Notes under the pieces: generated by a model
What the model was told of the DNA's origin: nothing
The model's input: the letters and a program-made list of their open reading frames with translations, nothing else
The model's database searches: none
Translations under genes and position numbers: made by a program
Part shown: piece by piece, positions 43,416-52,119 of the stretch
Layout: each line of letters begins with the position of its first letter
Position numbering within the stretch: position 1 is the stretch's first letter
Origin: Streptomyces paradoxus
GTDB taxonomy: Bacteria; Actinomycetota; Actinomycetes; Streptomycetales; Streptomycetaceae
NCBI RefSeq assembly: GCF_014202475.1
Contig: NZ_JACHGV010000009.1
Span: forward strand, 310,001-374,000
Length of the DNA: 64,000 bases
Direction of reading: 5' to 3'

Positions 43416-45805
43416 GCGGGCGGGTACGACTGACGCTGGGCGCCTGGGCGGCCACGCTGATGGCCGCGTGCGCCCTGCTGCCCCTGGTCAAGCCGGCCAC
43501 CTGGATCGTGCAGGCGGCCTTCCTGCTGGCCCTGCAGTCGGGCGTGGGTGCCGCTGCCCGCAGGGTTCCGCTGGCCCGGCCGCTGACCGTCGCGGCCCAG
43601 GCCGTGGTCACCGTGGTGCTGCTGACCTTCGTGTTCGCCCGTGAGCAGGCCCTGGCAGGGCTGATCCCCGGGCCGCAGGCGTTCGACCGCTTCGCGGTCC
43701 TGCTCCAGCAGGGCGGCGACGACATCGCCCGGTACGCCATCCCGGCTCCCCTGGAGTCCGACGGCATCCGGCTGATGCTCATAGGCGGGGTCCTGGTCAT
43801 CGGGCTGCTGGTGGACACCCTCGCGGTGACCTTCCGCAGCGCCGCCCCGGCCGGGCTGCCCCTGCTCGCGCTGTACTCCGTGGCCGCCGGGCTGTCCGAC
43901 GGCGGCACCGACTGGCTGTGGTTCCTGGTGGCGGCGGCCGGCTATCTGATGCTGCTCCTGGCCGAGGGCCGCGACCGGCTCTCGCAGTGGGGCAGGGTCT
44001 TCGGCGGCGCTCCGCGCACGTCCGGCGCGGAGCCGAGCGGCGCGGTCGCCCCGGTCCGCACCGGCCGGCGCATCGGTGTGGTCGCGCTGGGCATCGCCCT
44101 GGTGGTGCCGCTCGGCCTGCCCGCGATGAACGGCGGCCTGCTGGACTCCGTGGGAGCCGGTGCGGGCGGCGGCCCCGGCGGCGGGGGCACGATCTCCGCC
44201 GTGAACCCCCTGGTGTCGCTGCGGGACAGCCTGAACGCGGACGAGGACCAGCAGGTCCTGTCCGTGCGGACGAAGATGGAAGACGTCTCGGACCTCTATC
44301 TGCGGATCGTGTCCCTGGACGACTTCGACGGCACCACGTGGAAGCCGTCCCGGCGCTCCATCACCGCCGTCCCCGACGGCACCTTCCCGGACCCGGCCGG
44401 CCTCAGCCCGGACGTCAAGCGCAAAGAGGTCGACACCACGATCACGGCGGCCGACTGGTACGCCCAGGACTGGCTGCCCATGCCCTACCCGCCGAGCGGG
44501 GTGCGCATCAGCGGCAACTGGCGCTACGAGCCGGTGGGCATGACCCTGGTAGGCGACCACGGGCAGAACACGCGGGGCCTGACATACCAGGTCAAGAGCC
44601 TGGACATGCAGCCGACTGCGGAGCAGCTCGCCGCGGCGGGGCCGCCGCCCGCGGACATCGAGGGCGACTTCACCGAGCTGCCCGACTCGCTGCCGTCGGT
44701 GGTGGGCCGCACCGCCCGCCAGGTCACCGCGGGCGCCGCCAACCCGTACGACCAGGCGGTCAAGCTCCAGGACTGGTTCGCCGTGACCGGCGGCTTCGAG
44801 TACGACACGCAGGTGCAGGTGGGCAGCGGCTCGCAGGCCATCGCCCGCTTCCTCAAGGACAAGCAGGGCTTCTGCGTGCACTTCTCCTTCGCGATGGCGG
44901 CCATGGCCCGCTCCCTGGGCATACCGGCCCGGGTCGCGGTGGGCTTCGCGCCCGGCTCCCCGCAGGCGGACGGCTCGGTGTCGGTGGGGCTGCGCGACGC
45001 GCACGCCTGGCCGGAGCTGTACTTCGAGGGCGTGGGCTGGACCCGCTTCGAGCCCACCCCGAACCGCGGCTCGATCCCGTCGTACACCCTGCCGGACAGC
45101 CCGGACAACTCGGTGCCGGACCCGGCGCGGCCGTCCGAGACGACGTCCAGCGCGCCCTCCACGGCGCCGTCGGCGAGCGAGTCCTGCACCCCTGAGCAGA
45201 AGAAGCTGGAGGGCGGCTGCGCGAGCGAGTCGCCCGCAGCCGCGCTGCCCACGGACGACGACGGCCCGAAGTGGTACGCGTTCCTGGTGTGGGCCCTCGC
45301 CGGTCTCGCCGTCCTCGCACTCCCCCTGGCACCGATGCTGTGGCGGCTGCGCACGCGCACGGTACGGCTCGGGGCACACGGCCGCAGCGAGGCGGACGCG
45401 GCGGCGCACACGCTGGCCGTCTGGCAGGAGCTGACCGACTCGGCGTGGGACTTCGGCATCACGCCGGACGATTCGCAGACACCGCGCAAGGCGGCCGCGC
45501 GCATCGTCCGGCTGGGCGAACTCGACGCGACGGCGGCGGACTCGGTGCACCGGGTGGCGAACGCGGTGGAGCAGGTCCTGTACGCACCGCACCCCCGCCC
45601 GGTGGCGGGCCAGACGGACGATGTCCGCCGTGCGACGGCGGGCCTCCGTGCGGCGGCCGGCCGCCCCGCCCGGCTCCGGGCGCTCGTGGCCCCCCGCTCC
45701 ACCGCACGGGTGGTGTGGGCGGTGTCGGCCTGGTGGACGGGGGTCCGGGAGCGCGCCGTGGCGATGCGGCCGACCTGGCGGAAGGCGTCGGGGCAGCAGG
45801 GCTGA
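43412..45805 (+). CDS. TgpA-like membrane transglutaminase-domain protein
   Basis: 797 residues. Five to six N-terminal membrane helices (to about 225) are followed by an extracytoplasmic transglutaminase/protease-like core: KQGFCVHFSFAMAAMARSLGIPARVAVGF (catalytic Cys) and DAHAWPELYFEGVGWTRFEPTP (His and Asp/Glu). One more membrane helix (about 620-645) and a DUF4129-type cytosolic C-terminus follow. It may cross-link or cleave envelope proteins; the substrate is unknown. The ATGA overlap with the DUF58 gene marks translational coupling. Confidence 0.9.
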   Translation: MSGRVRLTLGAWAATLMAACALLPLVKPATWIVQAAFLLALQSGVGAAARRVPLARPLTVAAQAVVTVVLLTFVFAREQALAGLIPGPQAFDRFAVLLQQGGDDIARYAIPAPLESDGIRLMLIGGVLVIGLLVDTLAVTFRSAAPAGLPLLALYSVAAGLSDGGTDWLWFLVAAAGYLMLLLAEGRDRLSQWGRVFGGAPRTSGAEPSGAVAPVRTGRRIGVVALGIALVVPLGLPAMNGGLLDSVGAGAGGGPGGGGTISAVNPLVSLRDSLNADEDQQVLSVRTKMEDVSDLYLRIVSLDDFDGTTWKPSRRSITAVPDGTFPDPAGLSPDVKRKEVDTTITAADWYAQDWLPMPYPPSGVRISGNWRYEPVGMTLVGDHGQNTRGLTYQVKSLDMQPTAEQLAAAGPPPADIEGDFTELPDSLPSVVGRTARQVTAGAANPYDQAVKLQDWFAVTGGFEYDTQVQVGSGSQAIARFLKDKQGFCVHFSFAMAAMARSLGIPARVAVGFAPGSPQADGSVSVGLRDAHAWPELYFEGVGWTRFEPTPNRGSIPSYTLPDSPDNSVPDPARPSETTSSAPSTAPSASESCTPEQKKLEGGCASESPAAALPTDDDGPKWYAFLVWALAGLAVLALPLAPMLWRLRTRTVRLGAHGRSEADAAAHTLAVWQELTDSAWDFGITPDDSQTPRKAAARIVRLGELDATAADSVHRVANAVEQVLYAPHPRPVAGQTDDVRRATAGLRAAAGRPARLRALVAPRSTARVVWAVSAWWTGVRERAVAMRPTWRKASGQQG

Positions 45806-45821
45806 GGGATACGAGCGGCTC

Positions 45822-45853
45822 AGGCCGGCCGGCGCGCATGCGCCGGCCGGCCT
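45822..45853 (+). terminator. Terminator of the moxR-DUF58-transglutaminase operon
   Basis: A perfect 14-bp stem AGGCCGGCCGGCGC (45822-45835) with complement at 45840-45853 and a GCAT loop, 17 bp after the stop. Confidence 0.85.
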
Positions 45854-45931
45854 TCGCGTCCCCGGGGCCGGCCGTGTCGTGTCCGGTGCGGGCCGGTCCC
45901 CGCGCAGGCCTGGCCCGGCTACGGAAGCATG

Positions 45932-45972
45932 CGTCAGGGGGTGACCACCGGGTCGGTGGTCACCCCCTGACG
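45932..45972. terminator. Terminator of the leftward DUF3040 gene
   Basis: A perfect 19-bp inverted repeat CGTCAGGGGGTGACCACCG (45932-45950) with complement at 45954-45972 and a GGT loop, 40 bp downstream of the stop at 46013 on the minus strand. Confidence 0.88.
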
Positions 45973-46012
45973 TGCGTATGCGGTTGTAGGCCTGGAGAGG
46001 CTGCGCGGAGGG

Positions 46013-46411
46013 CTAGTGGCCGCCCTGCTCGTCGCGGCGCTTCTGCCAGCGCTGCTCGATGCGGTCCATCACGGAGCGGCGCTGCCGGCCCTGTCGGCGG
46101 GCCTGGGGCCCGGCGGCACCGCCGGCCTGTTCGCCCGGCTTGGGAGCCTTGCGCCAGCCGGTGACGGCGAGCACCGCACAGCCCAGCATGACGAGGAAGC
46201 CCACGACACTGAGCCAGACCTGCTTGGCGACCATTCCAGCCATGAGGAGCGCGATACCTACGAGGAAGCCGGCGACCGCCTGGTAGACCCGTCGCCGGGT
46301 GTACGTGCGCAGCCCGCTTCCCTCAAGCGCTGTCGCGAACTTGGGATCTTCGGCGTACAGCGCTCGCTCCATTTGCTCGAGCATGCGCTGCTCGTGCTCC
46401 GAGAGCGGCAC
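46013..46411 (-). CDS. DUF3040 family small membrane protein
   Basis: 132 residues. The N-terminus VPLSEHEQRMLEQMERALYAEDPKFATAL is the DUF3040 signature; two membrane helices follow (about 48-68 and 72-90), then a basic tail (QARRQGRQRRSVMDRIEQRWQKRRDEQGGH). The family is actinobacterial, one to several copies per genome, function unknown. GTG 46411 is chosen because GAGGAGGA lies upstream and homology starts there. Confidence 0.88.
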   Translation of the reverse strand: MPLSEHEQRMLEQMERALYAEDPKFATALEGSGLRTYTRRRVYQAVAGFLVGIALLMAGMVAKQVWLSVVGFLVMLGCAVLAVTGWRKAPKPGEQAGGAAGPQARRQGRQRRSVMDRIEQRWQKRRDEQGGH

Positions 46412-46690
46412 GGAGTCCTCCTCATCGTGCAGTCGCCGGGGCGACCCGGGGGGTCCCTTCAGGATAGGCAGGGAATCGCCCCCGTGAAACCCGCCCCTCT
46501 GCGCCAATTGACCAACCGGACCCCGCCATGGGCGTCCCGGCTCGCTGAGGCTTGCATTCCCCGGCGGCCGACCCGTCATGCCGGAACGGTCTCCCTCGAT
46601 CATACGGCGCGCCGCCCCCATTCGGGTGGCCTGTGGCGTACTCCATGCACAGCCAAGCCGCTGATCAGCGGCGGTACCTCACGAAGCGGC

Positions 46691-47497
46691 TCAGGCCTCG
46701 GCAGCCCCATCAGTCTCGACGACCCCACCTGTCGCACTGGTCCCACGCGTCTCACCGAGCACGTGCAATTGCGTGGCCACCGAGTGGAAGGCGGGGAGTT
46801 CGGCCGCGGCCTCCTCCAGCTTCAGCAGCGCTTCCAGCGCTCCGGGCTCGGTGTCCACGAGGACGCCGGGCACGAGGTCGGCGAAGACCCGCACGCCGTG
46901 CACGGCGCCGACGCGCAGACCCGCGGCCTCCACCAGACCCGTGAGCTGCTCGGCGGTGAAACGGCGCGGCACGGGGTCACCCGTGCCCCATCGTCCGTTC
47001 GGGTCGTCGAGGGCCTGCCGGGCCTCCTTGAAGTGCCCGGCGAGGGCGCGGGCCAGCACGGCACCGCCGAGGCCGGCGGCGAGCAGGCTGAGGACGCCCT
47101 CCGCGCGCAGGGCCGCAACCGCGTTGCGGACGCCTTCGGCCGGGTCGTCCACATACTCCAGGACGCCGTGGCACAGCACGACGTCGTAACCACCGCGCTC
47201 GGCCACGTCGAAGAGGCCGTGGGCGTCGCCCTGGACGCCCTTGACCCGCTCGGCGACACCGGCCTCGGCGGCGCGGCGCTCCAGGGCGAACAGCGCGTTG
47301 GGGCTGGGGTCGACGACGGTGACACGGTGACCGAGACGGGCGGCGGGCACCGCGAAGTTACCGCTGCCGCCTCCGGTGTCGAGGACGTCCAGCGACTCCC
47401 GACCCGTGGCCTTGACCCGGCGGTCCAGGGCGTCCTGGAGGACCTCCCAGACCACGGCGGTACGGAGTGAGGCACGGGGGCGCATCGGGTCCGACAC
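46691..47497 (-). CDS. SAM-dependent methyltransferase (class I)
   Basis: 268 residues. SAM motif I LDVLDTGGGSGNFAVPAARLGHRVTVVDPS (about 37-66), and motif VVLCHGVLEYVDDPA. The pattern matches CmoM/UbiE-like small-molecule or tRNA-modifying methyltransferases (COG2226/SmtA). The substrate is not predictable. The GTG start has GAGGAG about 10 bases upstream. It lies 265 bp downstream of the HEPN-like gene. Confidence 0.88.
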   Translation of the reverse strand: MSDPMRPRASLRTAVVWEVLQDALDRRVKATGRESLDVLDTGGGSGNFAVPAARLGHRVTVVDPSPNALFALERRAAEAGVAERVKGVQGDAHGLFDVAERGGYDVVLCHGVLEYVDDPAEGVRNAVAALRAEGVLSLLAAGLGGAVLARALAGHFKEARQALDDPNGRWGTGDPVPRRFTAEQLTGLVEAAGLRVGAVHGVRVFADLVPGVLVDTEPGALEALLKLEEAAAELPAFHSVATQLHVLGETRGTSATGGVVETDGAAEA

Positions 47498-47551
47498 GGC
47501 AGTTGACTCCTCGGCGCGGCACCGCCTCTTGCGCGGCGGCGTGAACGGGGC

Positions 47552-47586
47552 GTCTTCCCCGGCCCCGGCCGGCGGGGAGGGAAGAC
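47552..47586 (-). terminator. Hairpin between the HEPN-like and methyltransferase genes
   Basis: GTCTTCCC (47552-47559) and GGGAAGAC (47579-47586) pair around a GC-rich inner segment with further CCCC/GGGG pairing. It may be a terminator for the HEPN-like transcript, or a leader element of the methyltransferase gene. Confidence 0.45.
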
Positions 47587-47679
47587 TTCAGGCGTCCCCC
47601 ACCCTATTGCCTACGCCGAGGCGTCCGGATGACCCGGTGCCGGACGGACCTCGGGTCAGGCGCTCCCAGCCCGGGCTGC

Positions 47680-47735
47680 CGACCGGGCCCGGGCTGCCGG
47701 CCGGTCCAGGGCCGCCGGCCGGTCCAGGGCCGCTG
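47680..47735 (-). repeat. Short direct repeats after the HEPN-like stop codon
   Basis: CCGGTCCAGGGCCG occurs at about 47701-47714 and again at about 47719-47732, next to related CCGGGCTGCC units. The repeats lie 30-80 bp past the stop codon of the HEPN-like gene and are not coding in a convincing frame. Confidence 0.6.
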
Positions 47736-47762
47736 TGCCGGTCCCCGGCCGCCGCTGCCCGG

Positions 47763-48326
47763 TCAGCCCGCGTCCGGCATGTCCCTCCCCGGGCCGGGGC
47801 CCTCCGGCTGGTCCTGGTCCGGGCGGGGCTGTGGGAGGACCGGCTGGAGGACCAGCATCCGCTCGACGAGGCGCAGGAACATCGCCACGTCGCGTATCAG
47901 GTCGTCGGCGTCCCGGCCGGTGGCGGCGCCCTGGATGCCGGCCTCGGCCCGGGCCCGGCGCCGGGCGCCCGCGGCGAACAGCGCGCTCCACTCGGTCAGT
48001 TCGGGCGCGATCTCGGGGAGCACTTCCCAGGCGCTCCGGATCTTGGCCCGGGCCCGGGGCGAGGTTTCCGGCCGACCCCGGGCGGCGAGTACCGCGGCGG
48101 CGGTGCGCAGGGCGGCGAGGTGGGCCGTGGCGTAGCGCTCGTTCGGTGTCTCCAGGGCGGTGGCCTCGTCGAGGCTGGCGCGGGCCTGGGCGAGCAGGTC
48201 GAGGGCGGCGGGCGGGGCCGTGGCGCGGCGCAGCACGGGGTGCACGTCGCTCGCCGGGCCGGTCAGTGAGGGGGCAGGGCCGGTGGCGCGGCGCCGGCGG
48301 GCGGCTGCTGCGTGGTAGCTGGCCAT
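47763..48326 (-). CDS. SAV_6107-type HEPN-like helical protein
   Basis: 187 residues, mostly alpha-helical, with an Ala/Arg-rich N-terminus and a Pro/Gly/Asp-rich tail. It resembles the SAV_6107 family, described as HEPN domain-containing. An R-x4-H motif (Arg64 to His69 in NERYATAHLAAL) resembles the Rx4-6H of HEPN ribonucleases, but it lies earlier than usual. AGGAGG lies six to seven bases before ATG. No antitoxin-like gene overlaps it. RNase activity is speculative. It is divergent from the ABC-type operon. Confidence 0.78.
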   Translation of the reverse strand: MASYHAAAARRRRATGPAPSLTGPASDVHPVLRRATAPPAALDLLAQARASLDEATALETPNERYATAHLAALRTAAAVLAARGRPETSPRARAKIRSAWEVLPEIAPELTEWSALFAAGARRRARAEAGIQGAATGRDADDLIRDVAMFLRLVERMLVLQPVLPQPRPDQDQPEGPGPGRDMPDAG

Positions 48327-48428
48327 GACGAACCTCCTGTCGTCTGTGTGACGGCGCGTCCGGTCACGGAGTGCCGTATGTGACCCATCGTGAGGTATGG
48401 CACTGACAATCCGTTCTGACCTGCCGTT

Positions 48429-48457
48429 TTGCTTCGCTCGTAGGTTCGGGGTAGTTT
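48429..48457 (+). promoter_or_regulatory. Promoter of the ATPase - YhgE/Pip - TetR operon
   Basis: TTGCTT (48429-48434), 17 bases, TAGTTT (48452-48457): a good vegetative-type promoter. Transcription would begin within or next to the palindrome at 48462-48475. Confidence 0.6.
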
Positions 48458-48461
48458 TTGC

Positions 48462-48475
48462 ACTGACCAGTCAGT
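48462..48475. promoter_or_regulatory. TetR-type operator palindrome
   Basis: ACTGAC-CA-GTCAGT, a perfect 6-bp inverted repeat with a 2-base centre. It starts five bases after the -10 and ends 20 bases before the first start codon, so bound protein would block initiation. The TetR gene at the end of the operon is the obvious candidate ligand. Confidence 0.75.
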
Positions 48476-48494
48476 TCAAATTCAGGGGAGACTC

Positions 48495-49307
48495 GTGGGG
48501 GAACAGGCGGGAGGGGTGCGGATCGCCGCCGAGGGCCTCGGGATCAAGGGGCCACGGGGATGGGCGGTCCGCGGGATCTCCGTCGACGCCGAGCCGGGTG
48601 CGCTCATCGCGGTCGAGGGCCCGTCCGGGTCCGGCCGTACGTGCCTGCTGCTCGCGCTGACGGGGCGGATGAAGGTCGCGGAGGGCACGGCCGCCGTGGG
48701 CGACGCGCGGCTGCCGAAGCAGATGGCGGCGGTGCGCGGCATCAGCGCGCTGGCGCACGTCCCGGGGGTCACCGACCTCGACCCGGCGCTGACCGTCGGT
48801 GAGCACCTGCGGGAGCGGGCACTGCTCCAGCAGCGGTTCGGCGCTTCCTTGCGCGCACTGCTGCGGCCCCGCAGCGAGCGGGCGGCCGAGGCCGGGCGGC
48901 GCGTCGAGCAGGCGCTCGAAGCCGCCGGGCTCGACCTGGAGGCCCTGCCCAAGGGGCCGCGCACAGCCGTACGGGATCTGGAACGCCTGGAGGCGCTGCG
49001 ACTGTCGGTGGCGCTCGCCCTGGTCGGCGGGCCGCGGCTGCTCGGCATCGACGACACCGACCTCAAGCTCGCGGACGGTGAGCGCGAGGAGGTCTGGGCG
49101 CTGCTCAGGTCCCTGGCCGATGCCGGGACGACGGTCGTGGCGGTGTGCAGCGAGGCCCCCGGGGACGCCGTCAAGGTCTCCACCGCCGAGAACCCCGAAG
49201 AGCCGGCCCCCGAGGACGGCCGGGCCGATCAGGAAGCCGACCGGGCCGGTCGGGCCGACCAAGGAGAGGAGAAGGCCGATGCGCTCACCGAAACTGGCCG
49301 CGCTTGA
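48495..49307 (+). CDS. ABC-type ATP-binding protein with degenerate catalytic motifs
   Basis: 270 residues. The fold follows ABC ATPases: RGISVDAEPGALIAVEGPSGSGRTCLLLAL, where the Walker A Lys is Arg, a D-loop-like region, and PRLLGIDDTD in the place of Walker B, with Asp where Glu normally activates water. The LSGGQ signature is not recognisable (DLERLEALRLSVAL). The last 50 residues are acidic and low complexity. It may be a weak or regulatory ATPase. GTG 48495 has AGGGGAG. It overlaps the next gene by 29 bp. Confidence 0.82.
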   Translation: MGEQAGGVRIAAEGLGIKGPRGWAVRGISVDAEPGALIAVEGPSGSGRTCLLLALTGRMKVAEGTAAVGDARLPKQMAAVRGISALAHVPGVTDLDPALTVGEHLRERALLQQRFGASLRALLRPRSERAAEAGRRVEQALEAAGLDLEALPKGPRTAVRDLERLEALRLSVALALVGGPRLLGIDDTDLKLADGEREEVWALLRSLADAGTTVVAVCSEAPGDAVKVSTAENPEEPAPEDGRADQEADRAGRADQGEEKADALTETGRA

Positions 49308-51363
49308 GCTGCGCCGCTTCGGGCGGGGGAAGCTGCCGCGCGCCGCTCTGGTCGCGCTGCTGGTGCTGCCGCTGCTGTACGGCGCGCTGTACCTGTGGTC
49401 GTTCTGGGACCCGTACGGCCGTCTGGACAAGATCCCGGTGGCGCTGGTGAACGCCGACAAGGGGGCGACCGCCGACGGAAAGAAGATCACGGCGGGCGAC
49501 GACATCACGAAGGGCCTGCACGACAGCAAGACCTTCGACTGGCGCGAGGTGAGCGCCGCCGAGGCCCGCAGGGGCGTCGAGGACGGCAGCTACTACCTGT
49601 CGCTCACCCTGCCCGCCGACTTCAGCGAGCGGATCGCCTCCAGCTCCGGCAACAGCCCCGAGACAGGCGCCCTTCAGGTGCACACGAACGACGCGAACAA
49701 CTACATCGTCGGGCAGATCTCCCGGACGGTCTTCGGCGAGGTGCGCCAGGCGGCGTCCACGAAGACGTCCCGGTCGTTCCTGGACAAGATCTTCGTGTCG
49801 TTCTCGGACATCCACGGCAAGACCGTGAAGGCGGCGCAGGGGGCCGACCGGCTCAAGGGCGGCATCGGCAAGGCCGAGAAGGGCTCCAAGGACCTCGCCG
49901 ACGGCCTGAAGGACGCCAAGGACGGCAGCGGCAAGCTCTCCACGGGCCTGAAGAAGCTCCACACCGGCGCGGGCGACCTGGAGGACGGCTCGAAGCAGGT
50001 CGCGGAGGGCACGCAGAAGCTCGCCGACCGGGTCAACGGCACCGCCGACAAGGTCGGCCCGTTCCTCAAGGGCAACGAGAAGACCATCGGCGACACAGCC
50101 CAGCTGGTCGCCGACTCCTCCGGGGTGATCCGCAAGCACCTGGACACCCTGGTGAAGAGGGCCCCGACCGCCGCCAAGGGCGCCCGCGCGGCGTCCGGCA
50201 CGCTGAACGGCGTCTACGCCCGGCGCTGCGACGATCCCGTCCTGCCCGACGCAGCCTGCTCCGACCTGAAGAAGGCCAAGGACGCGGCCGCCGACGTGAC
50301 GCTCATCGCGGACGACCTCAACACGCTGATCGCGGACCAGGACGGCGACCTGGACAAGCTCGACAAGAACCTCGCCACCCTCCAGAAGCAGTCCCAGGCC
50401 CTCGCCGACCGGGCACCGCACCTCTCCGAGGACCTCGCCGACGCCGTCAAGAAGATCAACAAGCTGAACGACGGTGCGGCCGAGGTCGCCGCCGGAGCGA
50501 AGAAGCTGCACAAGGGCATCGGCACGGCCAAGACCGGTGCCGTCGACCTGGACAAGGGCGTCGGCAAGCTGAAGACGGGCGCCGACGACCTCAACGGCGG
50601 CATCTTCAAGCTCGTCGGCGGCTCCGGGAAGCTCGCCGGAGGCCTGCACGACGGGGCCGAGAAGATCCCCGACTACGACGAGCAGGACCGCGACCGGCGC
50701 ACCGAGGTCATGGCCGACCCCGTCCGGCTCGCCTCCCAGGACCTGCACAAGGCGCCCAACTACGGCACCGGCTTCGCGCCGTACTTCATCCCGCTGTCCC
50801 TGTGGGTGGGCGCGATGGTGGCGTACATGCTGATCGCGCCCATGAACCGGCGGGCGCTCGCGGCCGGAGCCCCGGCGTGGCGGATCGCGCTGGCGGGCTG
50901 GCTGCCGGTGGTGGCGATCGGGGTGCTGCAGACGGTGGCGCTGATGTCGGTGCTGCACTGGGCGGTCGGCCTGGAGATGGCACGGGCGGCCGGGACGGTG
51001 GGCTTCCTGTTCCTGGTGACGGCGTGCTTCGCGGCGATCGTGCAGTGGCTGAACGCGCGCTTCGGGGCGGCGGGCCGGATCCTGGTCCTCGCGCTGCTGA
51101 TGCTCCAGCTGACCTCGGCGGGCGGCACGTACCCCGTGCAGACCAGCCCCGGGTTCTTCAACGCGCTCCACCCGTTCCTGCCGATGAGCTACGTCGTCGA
51201 GGCACTGAGGCGGCTCATCACCGGCGGTGGTCTCGAACCGGTGTGGCACGCGTGCGTGGTGCTGACGGCGTTCACCGCGGGCGCCCTGGCGCTGACCGCC
51301 GTGGCGGCCCGCCGGCGCCAGGTGTGGACGCTGGACCGGCTGCACCCGGAGCTGACGCTGTGA
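49279..51363 (+). CDS. YhgE/Pip-type ABC-2 membrane protein
   Basis: 694 residues. One N-terminal membrane helix (about 20-40), a large extracytoplasmic region of 450 residues with repeated helical heptads of the Pip/YhgE type (GADRLKGGIGKAEKGSKDLADGLKD..., GAGDLEDGSKQVAEGTQKLADR), and five C-terminal ABC-2-like membrane helices (about 505-680). YhgE/Pip proteins are related to phage-infection receptor and type VII-linked exporters. Here it is the likely membrane partner of the upstream ATPase, an efflux or export role being inferred. ATG 49279 has GGAGAGGAGAAGG. Confidence 0.85.
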   Translation: MRSPKLAALELRRFGRGKLPRAALVALLVLPLLYGALYLWSFWDPYGRLDKIPVALVNADKGATADGKKITAGDDITKGLHDSKTFDWREVSAAEARRGVEDGSYYLSLTLPADFSERIASSSGNSPETGALQVHTNDANNYIVGQISRTVFGEVRQAASTKTSRSFLDKIFVSFSDIHGKTVKAAQGADRLKGGIGKAEKGSKDLADGLKDAKDGSGKLSTGLKKLHTGAGDLEDGSKQVAEGTQKLADRVNGTADKVGPFLKGNEKTIGDTAQLVADSSGVIRKHLDTLVKRAPTAAKGARAASGTLNGVYARRCDDPVLPDAACSDLKKAKDAAADVTLIADDLNTLIADQDGDLDKLDKNLATLQKQSQALADRAPHLSEDLADAVKKINKLNDGAAEVAAGAKKLHKGIGTAKTGAVDLDKGVGKLKTGADDLNGGIFKLVGGSGKLAGGLHDGAEKIPDYDEQDRDRRTEVMADPVRLASQDLHKAPNYGTGFAPYFIPLSLWVGAMVAYMLIAPMNRRALAAGAPAWRIALAGWLPVVAIGVLQTVALMSVLHWAVGLEMARAAGTVGFLFLVTACFAAIVQWLNARFGAAGRILVLALLMLQLTSAGGTYPVQTSPGFFNALHPFLPMSYVVEALRRLITGGGLEPVWHACVVLTAFTAGALALTAVAARRRQVWTLDRLHPELTL

Positions 51364-51395
51364 GCCCCACCGGCACATCTCCCGGAAAGGTTCCT

Positions 51396-52040
51396 GTGAC
51401 AATCAGGGCCATGGAAAGCAGCAGTGCCGCGTCGGGCGGCAGCACGCGCCGCGAGGCCACCCGGCAGAAGCTCTACGAGGCGGCCGTCACGCTCATCGCC
51501 GAGCAGGGGTTCTCCGCCACGACCGTGGACGAGATCGCCGAGCGTGCCGGGGTCGCGAAGGGCACGGTCTACTACAACTTCGCGAGCAAGTCCGTCCTCT
51601 TCGAAGAACTGCTGCGGCACGGAGTGGGTCTGCTGACCGCCTCCCTGCGGGAAGCGGCCGAGCGGACCGCTCGGGAGGGCGGCAGCAAGGTCGACGCCCT
51701 GGACGCGATGATCCGCGCCGGGCTCGTCTTCATCGACCGCTACCCGGCCTTCACCCAGCTGTACGTGGCCGAGCTGTGGCGCACCAACCGGGCCTGGCAG
51801 TCCACGCTGATGGTGGTCCGGCAGCAGGCCGTCGCGGTCGTGGAGGACGTCCTGCGCGACGGCGTGGCGGGCGGTGAGTTCAGCGAGGAGATCGACGTGC
51901 CGCTGACGGCGGCGGCACTGGTCGGCATGGTCCTGGTCGCCGCGCTCGACTGGAAGTCGTTCCAGCCGGAGCGTTCCCTGGACGACGTCCACGCGGCCCT
52001 GTCGCGACTGCTCCAGGGGCGGGTGAGCGGCTGCCGCTGA
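51396..52040 (+). CDS. TetR-family transcriptional regulator
   Basis: 214 residues. The HTH is typical: RREATRQKLYEAAVTLIAEQGFSATTVDEIAERAGVAKGTVYYNFASKSVLFEELL (about 17-72), followed by a helical ligand-binding domain (TetR_C-like, LWRTNRAWQSTLMVVRQQAVAVVEDVLRDG). GTG 51396 has GGAAAGG five bases upstream; ATG 51411 is an alternative. The gene is last in its operon and probably represses it through the palindrome at 48462-48475. Confidence 0.92.
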   Translation: MTIRAMESSSAASGGSTRREATRQKLYEAAVTLIAEQGFSATTVDEIAERAGVAKGTVYYNFASKSVLFEELLRHGVGLLTASLREAAERTAREGGSKVDALDAMIRAGLVFIDRYPAFTQLYVAELWRTNRAWQSTLMVVRQQAVAVVEDVLRDGVAGGEFSEEIDVPLTAAALVGMVLVAALDWKSFQPERSLDDVHAALSRLLQGRVSGCR

Positions 52041-52061
52041 CCGCGCCTTCGGCCACCGTGC

Positions 52062-52119
52062 GAAAGCGCCGGTCCGCTGTGGCCGCGTCCCCCGCGGGCC
52101 ACCTCGAACCGGCGCTTTC
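52062..52119 (+). terminator. Terminator of the TetR operon
   Basis: GAAAGCGCCGGT (52062-52073) pairs with ACCGGCGCTTTC (52108-52119); inside it GTGGCC (52079-52084) pairs with GGCCAC (52097-52102). It lies 21 bp after the TetR stop. Confidence 0.8.

Noticed and set aside
47763..48326. Toxin-antitoxin pair
   Set aside because: No overlapping or adjacent small antitoxin-like gene; the neighbours are a methyltransferase and a divergent operon.
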